A stretch of DNA of 63,879 bases, from assembly GCA_963733135.1 (NCBI GenBank), contig CAVTBX010000001.1, positions 1-63,879 of the forward strand, in the 5' to 3' direction. Made by a program: the position numbers and the translations under genes. Each line of letters starts with the position of its first letter. Position 1 is the stretch's first letter. This DNA is from CAVTBX01 sp963733135 (GTDB lineage: Bacteria; Actinomycetota; Thermoleophilia; Gaiellales; Gaiellaceae). Below are positions 17,163 to 25,149 of this stretch, piece after piece. The notes under the pieces were generated by a model. That model saw nothing but the letters and a program-made list of their open reading frames with translations. It was not told the origin of the DNA and ran no database searches.

Positions 17163-18624
17163 CCTGGTACACGGTCACGACCTCCGTGTAGAACTCGAGC
17201 GCGGCGCGGCCCTGCTCGTGCGGGCCGAAGCCGGAGCCCTTAATGCCGCCGAACGGAACATGCACCTCGGCCCCGGGCGTCTGCTGGTTCACCTTCAGGA
17301 TCCCCGCCTGCGCCCCGCGCACGAACTGCCGAACCGCGCCGAGGTCGTTCGTGAAGATTCCGGCCGTCAGTCCGAACTCGACGGCGTTCGCGCGCTCGAG
17401 TGCCTCGTCGAGCGTCCCGAAGCGATAGAGCGAGGTGACGGGGCCGAAGACCTCTTCGCACGAGAGATAGGCGTCGTCGGCCACGTCCTCGAAGAGCGTC
17501 GGTGCGAGCAGAAAGCTCTCGTCGTCGACCCGCTCCCCGCCGGCTACGAGGCTGCCGCCCTCGGACTTCCCGCGCTCGATCGCCTCCAGGATCCCGTTCA
17601 TCGCCTTCTCGGTGACGACCGGCCCGACCTCGGTCTCGCCGTCGGTCGGGTCGCCCACCTTGCCGCGCTCCATCCGCGCGACGAGCCGGCCGCGAAAGTC
17701 GTCGTAACGCGACTCGTGCACGTAGATCCGCCGGGTCGCAGTGCACTTCTGACCGCCGGCCCAGAAAGCACCGGCGTACGCGGCTTCGGCCGCCTTATCG
17801 AGGTCGGCGTCGGGCATGACGATCAGCGGGTTGTGGCCGCCTAGCTCGAGCTGGACGCGAGCGCCGCGCTTCGTGGCCCGTTCGCGCACGTCCTCGCCGA
17901 CGGCAACGGAGCCCGTGAACGAGATGGCGCGAACGGTGGGGTGCTCGACGAGCGGCGTGCCCACGTCGGCGCCGCGCCCGATGACCACGTTCAGCACGCC
18001 GGCCGGCAGACCCGCCGCCTCGAGGCACGAGGCGAGGTGGAGGCCCGTCAGTGGTGCCTCCTGCGGCACCTTCAGGACGACGGTGTTCCCGTAGGCGATC
18101 GCAGGCGTGAGCTTCCAGGCCGGGATGGCGCAGGGGAAGTTCCACGGCGTGATCAGGCCGACGACGCCGAGTGGGCGCCGAAGCGTGTAGAGACCCTGAC
18201 CGGTGGCGGACTGCTCGTAGACCTCTCCGAGCGGCCGCCAGCCTTCACCTGCGAAGAAGCGGAAGATCGCAGCGGCGCGGGCCGCCTCGATTCGGGACTC
18301 GCGGATCGGCTTGCCCATCTCGAGCGTCATGTCCTGCGCGATCTGCTCGACACGTTCCTCGACCACGGCGGCGGCCTTCGTGAGGATCGCGCCTCGCTGG
18401 GCCATCGGGGTGTCGGCCCACGCGCGGAACGCTTCCTGCGCCGCGGCGACCGCGGCCTCGACGTCCTCGGCACCGGACGCAGGGAACTCCCCGACGACCT
18501 CCGAGGGTCGGGCTGGGTTTCGCTTCTCGTATGTCTGGCCGGTGCGGCTCTCGCCCCACTCGCCGCCGATCAGGTTCGCGAAGGCGGGCCGGACGGGCGC
18601 CTCGATCGTCTCTGAGCTAGACAT
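17155..18624 (-). CDS. aldehyde dehydrogenase, probable 2-oxoglutarate semialdehyde type
   Basis: NAD(P)-dependent aldehyde dehydrogenase, 489 aa, full length. Catalytic residues: C294 in GGQKCTATRR, E260 in VQLELGGHNP and N162 in TPWNFP; the nucleotide-loop SFTGS is at 235-239. The next genes upstream are a DapA-family lyase and an FAH-family sugar-acid dehydratase, a set in which such enzymes oxidise 2-oxoglutarate semialdehyde to 2-oxoglutarate in oxidative pentose (Weimberg-type) pathways. The substrate is inferred from context. It overlaps the lyase gene by 8 bases and the epimerase gene by 8 bases. Confidence 0.92.
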   Translation of the reverse strand: MSSSETIEAPVRPAFANLIGGEWGESRTGQTYEKRNPARPSEVVGEFPASGAEDVEAAVAAAQEAFRAWADTPMAQRGAILTKAAAVVEERVEQIAQDMTLEMGKPIRESRIEAARAAAIFRFFAGEGWRPLGEVYEQSATGQGLYTLRRPLGVVGLITPWNFPCAIPAWKLTPAIAYGNTVVLKVPQEAPLTGLHLASCLEAAGLPAGVLNVVIGRGADVGTPLVEHPTVRAISFTGSVAVGEDVRERATKRGARVQLELGGHNPLIVMPDADLDKAAEAAYAGAFWAGGQKCTATRRIYVHESRYDDFRGRLVARMERGKVGDPTDGETEVGPVVTEKAMNGILEAIERGKSEGGSLVAGGERVDDESFLLAPTLFEDVADDAYLSCEEVFGPVTSLYRFGTLDEALERANAVEFGLTAGIFTNDLGAVRQFVRGAQAGILKVNQQTPGAEVHVPFGGIKGSGFGPHEQGRAALEFYTEVVTVYQDA

Positions 18625-19495
18625 GGGCTTCTCTCCTCAGCTCGTCGAATCGGGCCTCGAGCTCGGACTCCTGCTCCGCGGTCAGCTCCTCGAGGGGAGG
18701 GCGGACGTGGGAGCGCGGAAGGCCCGAGACCAGGTGTAGGAGGTGCTTGACGGCGGCATGGCGCGGAAACGCGAGGCTCAGGTCGCGCGCGCTCGCGAGG
18801 AAGCGCTGGCGGGCGTCCACCGAGTCGCCGGCCCGGATCCCATTGAGCTCGTCGGGGAAAACGTTGCCGAGGAGCGTGATCGTCCCGGCCGCGCCGGCCG
18901 CCCGGGCGCCGGCTGCGAGCGAGTCGGAGCCGGGGAAGATCGCGAGCTCGGGGAACTCGTCGATCCAGTGGCGGCCGTGCTCGATGTCGCCGGTCGAGTC
19001 CTTCGCGCCGGCAAGGCGTGCGCCGAAGCGGTCGCGGAGCGCGCGGATCGTCTCGTCCTCGATCGGGACTCCGGTCACCGCGGGGATGTGGTACAGGAAC
19101 ACGCGAGCCTCGTTCGGCAGCACCTCGAGGAGGGCCGCGTAGTAGCGGGTCGTCCCGGCCGGCGTCGCGTCGTAGTACCAGGGCGGGGCAACCAGGATTC
19201 CTGCGGCGCCGTGCTCGACGGCGAAGCGCGAGAGCTCGATCGTCTCGGGCAGAGCCGTGCAACCCGTGCCGGGGAGGAGCCTGACGCCGGCGGGATGGGC
19301 GGCCAGCCGCTCGATAACCGCCTTCCGTTCGGCGAGCGAGAGCGAGGGACCTTCGCCGGTCGTGCCGAGAGGTGAGACGAGCTCCACGCCACGCTCGGCC
19401 AGCCACTCGACGTGGCGGTCGAGCAGGCCGAAGTCGACCTCGGCGCCGCCTTCCGTGAACGGCGTCAGGAGGGCCGGCACGGTGCCGCCGATCAC
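18617..19495 (-). CDS. DapA/dihydrodipicolinate-synthase-family lyase
   Basis: Class I pyruvate-type aldolase or dehydratase, 292 aa. Schiff-base lysine K165 in LAGAKDSTGD, catalytic Y135 in VFLYHIP, and the substrate-carboxylate motif PLGTTGEGPS at 42-51. The second Tyr/Thr network of true DapA is replaced, and the operon lacks lysine-biosynthesis genes, so this is probably a 2-keto-3-deoxy-sugar-acid aldolase or a 2-keto-3-deoxypentonate dehydratase (inference). It starts at GTG 19495, overlapping the FAH-family gene stop as GTGA. The C-terminal 30 residues are Glu-rich and helical. Confidence 0.9.
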   Translation of the reverse strand: MIGGTVPALLTPFTEGGAEVDFGLLDRHVEWLAERGVELVSPLGTTGEGPSLSLAERKAVIERLAAHPAGVRLLPGTGCTALPETIELSRFAVEHGAAGILVAPPWYYDATPAGTTRYYAALLEVLPNEARVFLYHIPAVTGVPIEDETIRALRDRFGARLAGAKDSTGDIEHGRHWIDEFPELAIFPGSDSLAAGARAAGAAGTITLLGNVFPDELNGIRAGDSVDARQRFLASARDLSLAFPRHAAVKHLLHLVSGLPRSHVRPPLEELTAEQESELEARFDELRREAHV

Positions 19496-20376
19496 AGGAG
19501 CTCCTCCGCCTTCGCCACCTCGTTCACCAGTCTGCCCACTCCGGCGATCGCAACCTCGACGATGTGACCAGGCTCGAGCGTGAAATCGTCTGGCGGCACG
19601 AGACCGGTGCCGGTCAGGAGCACGCTTCCAGGCGGGACGGGATTGTCGCGGATGCAGAAGTGCGCGAGCTCGGCGAACGTGCGCCGCATCCGAGCGGTCG
19701 TCGTTTCGCCCTCAAATACCGTCGCGCCGCCGCCGTCCCGAACTCGGAGCTCGATCTCGAACGGCTCGTCCCAGCTCTCCGGCACGAGCACTGCGGGGCC
19801 GATCGCGCACGCGCCCGCGTAGACCTTGGCCTGCGGGAGGTAGAGCGGGTTCGCGCCCTCGATGTCGCGGGAGGACACGTCGTTTCCGGCCGTGACACCC
19901 AGGAGCGCACCGCCGCGGCCGAGCACGAGGCCGAGCTCGGGCTCCGGCACGTTCCAGGCGGAGTCGGACCGAACGCCGATGCGAGCGCCTTGGCCGACCG
20001 TGCGGCGGCGGCCCGCGTCCTTCAGGAAGAGCTCGGGGCGCTCGGCGTCATAGACGAGGCTGTAGACGTCGCGCGCGTCAGTCTGGCTCTCTTCGACGCG
20101 GGCGTCGCGGCTGCGCTCGTAGGTCACTCCGGCACACCAGACCTCGGGACAGTCGACTGGAAGCGCGAGCCGCCAGGGTTCTGGCGGGTGGAGCGTGTCC
20201 GGGTCGGCATCGAGGGTCTCCTCGCTGTGCGCCGCTTCGAGGGCGCCCGGTTGCAGAAGGTCGAGCGGGTCGGAGGCTTCGAGCAGCGCGATCTGGCCGA
20301 GCGCGTCCGGGGCCACCGCGCCGAGCCTCTGGCCGTGCGGGCCGTCGAGGCGGACGAGCCGCCAGCCGCGACTCAC
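19492..20376 (-). CDS. fumarylacetoacetate-hydrolase-family protein, probable 2-keto-3-deoxy-pentonate dehydratase
   Basis: FAH-fold enzyme of 294 aa. An N-terminal extension (1-75) precedes the catalytic domain. Motifs include EVWCAGVTYERSRDARVEES, metal-binding EPELGLVLG, and VTAGNDVSSRDIEGANPLY followed by LPQAKVYAGACAIGP. The last two are, from memory, characteristic of 2-keto-3-deoxy-D-arabinonate dehydratases rather than of fumarylacetoacetases. Such an enzyme would deliver 2-oxoglutarate semialdehyde to the aldehyde dehydrogenase two genes downstream. It overlaps the kinase gene upstream by 4 bases (20373-20376). The acting substrate remains to be proven. Confidence 0.88.
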   Translation of the reverse strand: MSRGWRLVRLDGPHGQRLGAVAPDALGQIALLEASDPLDLLQPGALEAAHSEETLDADPDTLHPPEPWRLALPVDCPEVWCAGVTYERSRDARVEESQTDARDVYSLVYDAERPELFLKDAGRRRTVGQGARIGVRSDSAWNVPEPELGLVLGRGGALLGVTAGNDVSSRDIEGANPLYLPQAKVYAGACAIGPAVLVPESWDEPFEIELRVRDGGGATVFEGETTTARMRRTFAELAHFCIRDNPVPPGSVLLTGTGLVPPDDFTLEPGHIVEVAIAGVGRLVNEVAKAEELL

Positions 20377-21335
20377 CTGCGAAGCCTCGGGTCTCCCGTG
20401 AGCGCGAGCTCGAGCTCCTCAGGCCCGACAACGGGCGCGTCGCCGGGGATGGCCTGCTTGGCGGCGGCCATCGCGCCGCCGAGCTCGAGGCCGCGCTTCA
20501 GCCCTTCCGTCAGGAACCCGTAGAGCAGCCCGGCACAGAAGGCGTCCCCGGCGCCGATCGGCTCGGAGCCGCGGAAGGGCGGGGACACGGCCTCGGTGGA
20601 GCCACCCGAGTCGACCGCGGCCGTCTGGCGGCAGAGCGCGGAACCGTCCCGAACGCGGCGCGACACGACCACGCGCTCGATCCCGAGGCGGTCACGGAGA
20701 GCCTCGGCCACCTCGGCCGGAGTGCCGTCGACGCCGAGAACGGCCCGCGCTTCATCGACGGAGGAAACCAGCATGTCGACGGATGACGCAACGGTCTCGA
20801 GGTTCGCGCGCCAGCGTTCGGGCGGCGCGACCAGCGTTCGAAGGTTCAGGTCGTACGAGGTGTGGCAGTCGGCGGCTGCGAGCGCTTCTGCGACCGCGCG
20901 GCCACATTCCTCGGAGACAGCGGCGGCGATTCCGCTGACATGGAATGCATCGGCGCCCGCGAGCAGCGAGCTCCAGTCCAGCTCGGGCGGATGGATGGTC
21001 GCGAACGACGAGCCCGCACGGTCGTAGACGACCCGCCCGGTGAGCGGCGCCTCGGCGAGCTCGGCGAAGTAGAGGCCGAGCCGCCCGTCCTCCGCCCGCA
21101 AGACGCCCGAGACGTCGACGCCGAAGGAGCGCGCATGAGCGAGGACGATCTCGCCGAGCGGACCTGTGGGCACCCGCGAGACCCAGGTCGCCTCCGCGCC
21201 GAGCCGTGCAAGCCCGATCGCGACGTTGAGCTCGGCGCCGGCCGGCCAGAGCTCGAGCGTACGGGCCTGCTCCAGGCGCAGGCGACCGGGCGGCGACAGG
21301 CGAAGCAGCGCCTCCCCGAAGGTGACGGCGCGCAT
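20373..21335 (-). CDS. PfkB-family sugar kinase, probable 2-keto-3-deoxygluconate kinase
   Basis: Ribokinase/PfkB-family kinase, 320 aa. The N-terminal signature region is WPAGAELNVAIGLARLG (30-46); the C-terminal signature PIGAGDAFCAGLLYG holds the catalytic base D264. YFAELAEAP and a KDG-kinase-like substrate lid favour a 2-keto-3-deoxygluconate kinase over fructokinase; this is a family-level inference. ATG at 21335 shares a base with the upstream SDR stop (TGATG). It would feed a phosphorylative branch alongside the non-phosphorylating dehydratase encoded in the same operon. Confidence 0.9.
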   Translation of the reverse strand: MRAVTFGEALLRLSPPGRLRLEQARTLELWPAGAELNVAIGLARLGAEATWVSRVPTGPLGEIVLAHARSFGVDVSGVLRAEDGRLGLYFAELAEAPLTGRVVYDRAGSSFATIHPPELDWSSLLAGADAFHVSGIAAAVSEECGRAVAEALAAADCHTSYDLNLRTLVAPPERWRANLETVASSVDMLVSSVDEARAVLGVDGTPAEVAEALRDRLGIERVVVSRRVRDGSALCRQTAAVDSGGSTEAVSPPFRGSEPIGAGDAFCAGLLYGFLTEGLKRGLELGGAMAAAKQAIPGDAPVVGPEELELALTGDPRLRR

Positions 21336-22084
21336 CAGTAGACCGCGCGGCCGCCGGACAGGTCGAAGCAGGCGCCGGTCGAGAACGCGAGCTCTTCGCT
21401 CGCCAGGAAGGCGATCAGCCCGGCCACCTCGTCCGGTCGGCCCATTCGGCCGAGCGGGATGCGCGCGACCATGTAGTCCACGTGCTCCTGGCTCATGTCG
21501 CCCAGCATTGGGGAGTCGATGACAGCCGGGGCGACGGAGTTGACGAGGATGCCCGCGGCCGCCACGTCCTTGGCGATTGCCTTCGTCATCGCGATCACGG
21601 ACGCCTTCGATGCCGAGTAGGCGCAGGCCATCGGATTGCCCTCCTTGCCTGCGATCGAGGCCACGTTGACGATGCGCCCGTACCTGGCGGGCTCCATGAC
21701 GCGGATCGCTGCACGGTTGGCGTAGAAGACACCGCTCGAGTTGATGGCGAAGACGCGGTTCCACTCCTCGTCGCTCACGTCGAGCGTCTTCAGCGAGTCC
21801 CCGCTCACGCCCGCCGAGCAGACGAGGATGTCAAGGCGGCCCAGTTCCTTCGTGACTCGCTCGACGGCGGCGTCGAGGTCGGCGGACTTCGTGACGTCTC
21901 CGGCGATCGCGAGGTCGGCTCCCTCTGCTTCGCGGAGGTCGAAAGCGGCCACTTTCGCACCGGACGCGCGGAGCCGCTCAACAGTCGCAGCACCGATCCC
22001 GCTCGCCCCGCCGGTGACGAGAGCCGCGCGCCCCTCGAAGTCGTAGGCGTTGCCGTTCCCCACTGCGTTCTTATACTCGTTCAC
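21335..22084 (-). CDS. SDR-family oxidoreductase (sugar 1-dehydrogenase-like)
   Basis: Classical short-chain dehydrogenase, 249 aa. Nucleotide motif TGGASGIG at 24-31, D49 in AAFDLRE suggesting NAD preference, CSAG at 89-92, and the catalytic set S143, Y156, K160 (AYSASK). First gene of the sugar-acid operon, so a sugar or sugar-acid dehydrogenase role is likely. GTG at 22084 is the longest start. A GTG seven codons in (22063) is an alternative; TATAAG lies 6 bases before it, which could make that start leaderless. Divergent from the diol dehydratase genes, with 48 bases between. Confidence 0.9.
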   Translation of the reverse strand: MNEYKNAVGNGNAYDFEGRAALVTGGASGIGAATVERLRASGAKVAAFDLREAEGADLAIAGDVTKSADLDAAVERVTKELGRLDILVCSAGVSGDSLKTLDVSDEEWNRVFAINSSGVFYANRAAIRVMEPARYGRIVNVASIAGKEGNPMACAYSASKASVIAMTKAIAKDVAAAGILVNSVAPAVIDSPMLGDMSQEHVDYMVARIPLGRMGRPDEVAGLIAFLASEELAFSTGACFDLSGGRAVY

Positions 22085-22117
22085 CCGGGGCGAGGCTCAC
22101 CGAACTGGGCACGGGCC

Positions 22118-22123
22118 TAGGAT
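22118..22123 (+). promoter_or_regulatory. probable -10 element of the diol dehydratase operon
   Basis: TAGGAT (TANNNT) at 22118-22123, 9 bases before the ATG at 22133. The transcript would have a leader of only about 1-3 bases, and an upstream ribosome site is poor. No convincing -35. Confidence 0.4.
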
Positions 22124-22132
22124 TAGAGGGCA

Positions 22133-22564
22133 ATGAGCTTCGATCCCTCCGCCGACTATCCGCTCGGCGCGCGGCGGCCCGATCTCGTCGTCACCGCCGC
22201 CGGGACGCCCCTCGCCGACGTGACGCTCGACGGGCTCCGGGACGGTGACCTCGACCCGCTCGAGCTCAGGGCCACAGCCGAGACGCTGCGCCGGCAAGCG
22301 TCGATCGCCGAGGCGGCTGGCCGTACGGAGCTCGCCGGGAACCTCATGCGCGCTGCCGAGCTCGTGACCGTTCCCGACGACGTCCTGCTCGAGGTCTACA
22401 CGGCCCTCAGGCCCCATCGCTCCACCGCAGTGGAGCTCGAGGCCTGGGCGGATCGGCTCGAATCCGAGTACGGCGCGGCCTTGACCGCCGCGTTCGTCCG
22501 CGAGGCGCTGACCGCCTACGGCGAACGCGGCTTCTTGACGGAGGAGCATGTCCCCGCGGTCTAA
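22133..22564 (+). CDS. diol/glycerol dehydratase small (gamma) subunit, B12-dependent type
   Basis: Small subunit of an adenosylcobalamin-dependent diol dehydratase, 143 aa. It matches the PduE/DhaB3 pattern throughout: DYPLGARRPDLVVTAAG, LELRATAETLRRQASIAE, GRTELAGNLMRAAELVTVPD, EVYTALRPHRST and YGAALTAAFVREA. The long N-terminal targeting extension of microcompartment-encapsulated PduE is absent. The last 17 bases overlap the next gene, so the subunits are coupled. The order small then large is the reverse of the classical large-medium-small order. Confidence 0.92.
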   Translation: MSFDPSADYPLGARRPDLVVTAAGTPLADVTLDGLRDGDLDPLELRATAETLRRQASIAEAAGRTELAGNLMRAAELVTVPDDVLLEVYTALRPHRSTAVELEAWADRLESEYGAALTAAFVREALTAYGERGFLTEEHVPAV

Positions 22565-24785
22565 GCGCTTCGAGTCGCGCGAGCGGAGGGCGCTTCGGAA
22601 GGAGCTGCTCGTCCCGCCGCGACCAGAGCTCGGGCTCGTGGCCATGAACGGGCCTGACGACCCGGAGCCCGGCCTCCTCGTCGAGGACGGCCGGGTCGTC
22701 GAGCTCGACGGTCGGCGGGAGGACGAGTTCGACGCGATCGACCGCTTCGTCGTCCGCTACGGCCTCAACCTTGAGATCGCCGCCGAAGCCGCTGAGCTTT
22801 CCGACGAAGAGGTCGCGCGACAGCTCGTCGACGTCGACGTCCCGCGCGACGAGCTCGTCCGCCTCTCGCGCGGCCTCACCCCGGCCCGGCTCGCGCGCGT
22901 GATCGGGATGCTCGACCCAGTCGAGCTCATGTTCGCGCTCAAGAAGCTCCGGGCCCGGCGCCGTCCGGCGAACCAGGCGCACGTCACGAATCTGAAGGAG
23001 AACCCGGCGCTCCTGGCGGCCGACGCAGCCGAGGCGGCGCTTCGCGGCTTCGCCGAGATCGAGACCACGGTCGGCGTGGCGCGCTACGCGCCGCTGAACG
23101 CGGTCGCGATCCTCGTCGGCGCCCAGACCGGCCGGCCCGGCGTGATGACCCAGTGCGCTGTCGAGGAGCGCCGGAACCTCCAGCTCGCGATCCAAGGCCT
23201 CGTTACCTACGCGGAGACACTCTCGGTCTACGGTACGGAGCCCGTCTTCGTGGACGGTGACGACACGCCGTGGTCGAAGGCGCTGCTCGCGTCCGCCTAC
23301 GCGTCGCGCGGCGTGAAGGTGCGATTCACGTCGGGCGGCGGCTCCGAAGCGCTCATGGGGCACGCCGACGGGAAGTCGATGCTCTACCTCGAGGCGCGCT
23401 GCCTGGCCGTCGTGCGTGCGGCCGGCTCGCAGGGCGTCCAGAACGGCTCGATCTCCTGCGTCGCGCTCGCGCTCTCCGTGCCGGGCGGCACACGCGAGAT
23501 CCTCGCCGAGAACGTGCTCGCCGCCTGGCTCGGGCTCGAGGTTGCGTCTGGGAACGACGCCATCGCGTCGCACTCACAGATCCGGAAGACCGCGAAGCTC
23601 ATGGGTCAGTTCCTGCCGGGGACGGACTTCGTGACCTCCGGCTACTCGGTCATGCCGCGCCACGACAACACCTTCGGCGGCGGCAACTTCGACGCGGACG
23701 ACATCGACGAGTGGCTGACCGTGCAGCGCGACTGGCAGGTCGACGCAGGCATCGAGCCGGCCACCGAGGAGGAGGTGCTGCGCGTGCGCGAGCGGGGAGC
23801 GCGGGCCATTCAGGCCGTCTTCGACGAGCTCGGGTTTCCGCCGGTCACGGACGCCGAGGTCGAGGCCGCCGCCCACGGCTACGACAGCGCCGACCTCCCA
23901 GATCGCGACCGCGCCGCCGACGTGACCGCGGCCGATCGTGTGCTGACCGACCGGATCACCGCCGCCGACGTCGCGCTCGCGCTCGACAGGCGCGGGTTCA
24001 CCGATGTCGCGGAGGCGATCGTGGCGATCCAGCGGCAGCGCATCTCGGGGGACTACCTCCAGACGTCAGCGGTCATCGATCCGCAGGGTCTCGTGCACTC
24101 GGCCGTGAACGACCCGAACGTTTACAAGGGTCCTGGCACCGGCTACCGGCTGGAGGGCGAGCGCTGGGCGCGACTCCAGGCGCTACCGCACGAGGTCGAT
24201 CCGTCCGAGCTAGCCGCCGCTGCGGCCGCGAACGGGCGCGAGCTCGTCGACGGCGAGACCGCCGCCGCCGGCACCTCCGAGGGCGAGGTCGTCGTGGCCG
24301 TCGGCCCCGCCTTCTGCAACGGCCTGCGCGAGACGATCAACGGGCTCTCGCACGGCGAGGTGCTCGACGCGATCGCGATCGGCATCCGGGAGGCAGGCGC
24401 CGAGCCACGCCTCGTACGCGTCCGCCGCGTCGCCGACGTCGCGTTCATCGGCCACGACGGCGCCTTGCTCTCGGGCTCGGGCATCGCGATCGGTCTCCAG
24501 TCGAAGGGCACGGCGGTCATCCACCGCGCAGACCTTCAGCCGCTCGACAACCTCGAGCTCTTCGGCATGTCGCCGCTCTACACGCTCGAGTCGTACCGCG
24601 CGATCGGCCGAAACGCCGCCGGTTACGCGCTCGGCCAGTCCGTCGGGCCGGTACCGACGACGCTCGACAACTTCGCGCGCGCGAAACTGATCGTGAAGAC
24701 AACGCTCATGCACGCCCGCGAGTGCGAGGCCGTCGAGCGGGGGGCGCCGGCGCTCGACGTCGAGCTCGCGTCTAGGAGGGTCTAG
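22548..24785 (+). CDS. diol dehydratase large subunit fused to medium subunit
   Basis: One 745-aa protein covers two subunits. Residues about 1-555 match the large (alpha) subunit: NQAHVTNLKENP (substrate Gln/His), ETTVGVARYAPLNA (Glu), QCAVEERRNLQ (Glu), GSQGVQNGSIS, ASGNDAIASHS and FVTSGYSVMPRHDN. Residues about 575-745 match the medium (beta) subunit: VAVGPAFCNGLRETINGL, DVAFIGHDGALLSGSGI, GLQSKGTAVIHRADLQPLDN. The linker is Ala/Gly/Glu-rich. The reaction is dehydration of a 1,2-diol or glycerol to an aldehyde with adenosylcobalamin. No reactivase genes or microcompartment shell genes are in the window. The stop TAG at 24783-24785 lies inside one arm of a 20-bp inverted repeat. Confidence 0.93.
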   Translation: MSPRSKRFESRERRALRKELLVPPRPELGLVAMNGPDDPEPGLLVEDGRVVELDGRREDEFDAIDRFVVRYGLNLEIAAEAAELSDEEVARQLVDVDVPRDELVRLSRGLTPARLARVIGMLDPVELMFALKKLRARRRPANQAHVTNLKENPALLAADAAEAALRGFAEIETTVGVARYAPLNAVAILVGAQTGRPGVMTQCAVEERRNLQLAIQGLVTYAETLSVYGTEPVFVDGDDTPWSKALLASAYASRGVKVRFTSGGGSEALMGHADGKSMLYLEARCLAVVRAAGSQGVQNGSISCVALALSVPGGTREILAENVLAAWLGLEVASGNDAIASHSQIRKTAKLMGQFLPGTDFVTSGYSVMPRHDNTFGGGNFDADDIDEWLTVQRDWQVDAGIEPATEEEVLRVRERGARAIQAVFDELGFPPVTDAEVEAAAHGYDSADLPDRDRAADVTAADRVLTDRITAADVALALDRRGFTDVAEAIVAIQRQRISGDYLQTSAVIDPQGLVHSAVNDPNVYKGPGTGYRLEGERWARLQALPHEVDPSELAAAAAANGRELVDGETAAAGTSEGEVVVAVGPAFCNGLRETINGLSHGEVLDAIAIGIREAGAEPRLVRVRRVADVAFIGHDGALLSGSGIAIGLQSKGTAVIHRADLQPLDNLELFGMSPLYTLESYRAIGRNAAGYALGQSVGPVPTTLDNFARAKLIVKTTLMHARECEAVERGAPALDVELASRRV

Positions 24786-24941
24786 CGAAACAGCCGTTAT
24801 GCCGCCTGGCGCGCGCTGCTCGCCCCGAGGCGGCGTCCTCAGTCGCGCACGTACCTGCCCGGTACGCACGCTCCTTGCGTCCTTGCTTCAGAACGAGCAG
24901 CGCGACCAGCCAACGAAGACCGTTTCGCTAGACCCTCCTAG
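24772..24941. repeat. perfect 20-bp inverted repeat at the junction of convergent genes
   Basis: The 20 bases at 24772-24791 are the exact reverse complement of 24922-24941, with 130 bases between. The left arm contains the stop codon of the diol dehydratase gene; the right arm contains the stop codon of the convergent tautomerase gene. The intervening sequence holds further short palindromes, such as GTACC..GGTAC near 24850. No gene is seen in it. It could be a two-way terminator, an RNA structure, a transposition footprint or an assembly artefact. Confidence 0.85.
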
Positions 24942-25147
24942 CTAGGCAGTGTCACGCCGGCAATCGGCCCGGGCTTCCCGCCGTGGCCCCAGTGCTTCGC
25001 GGGTGAGGCGGTGACGATGACCCACGTGTGGCTCCGGAGTTCCTCGGACGTGCACTCGACCATGGCCTCGGTCATCTTGTCGATGAGCTTCGCAGCGAGC
25101 TCGTCCGTGAGTCGCTCCTCGTACAGCTTCACCTCGATCGTCGGCAT
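24938..25147 (-). CDS. 4-oxalocrotonate tautomerase family protein (second of pair)
   Basis: Tautomerase-superfamily protein of 69 aa. Pro2 directly follows the initiator Met (MPTIEVKLYEERLTDE), the catalytic base of the family. R12 and R38 (EELRSHTWVIV) and the hydrophobic HWGHGG end are in usual positions. 4-OT enzymes act on dienols or unsaturated keto acids from ring cleavage. It lies 2 bases after the first tautomerase gene and is the last gene of the split Mo-hydroxylase operon. Its stop TAG lies in the right arm of the 20-bp inverted repeat. Confidence 0.88.
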   Translation of the reverse strand: MPTIEVKLYEERLTDELAAKLIDKMTEAMVECTSEELRSHTWVIVTASPAKHWGHGGKPGPIAGVTLPS

Positions 25148-25149
25148 GG

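Noticed and set aside
18743..19375. Long open frames opposite the DapA-type and aldehyde dehydrogenase genes
   Set aside because: They are antisense shadows with Arg/Ala/Gly-rich composition and no family motifs; similar shadows occur opposite most genes in this GC-rich sequence.
22133..24785. Propanediol-utilisation microcompartment locus
   Set aside because: No shell-protein (BMC) genes, no reactivase, and no encapsulation peptide on the small subunit.
24786..24937. Small gene or structured RNA between the convergent genes
   Set aside because: No open frame with a start and ribosome site, and no known riboswitch or RNA motif, apart from the inverted repeat already listed.
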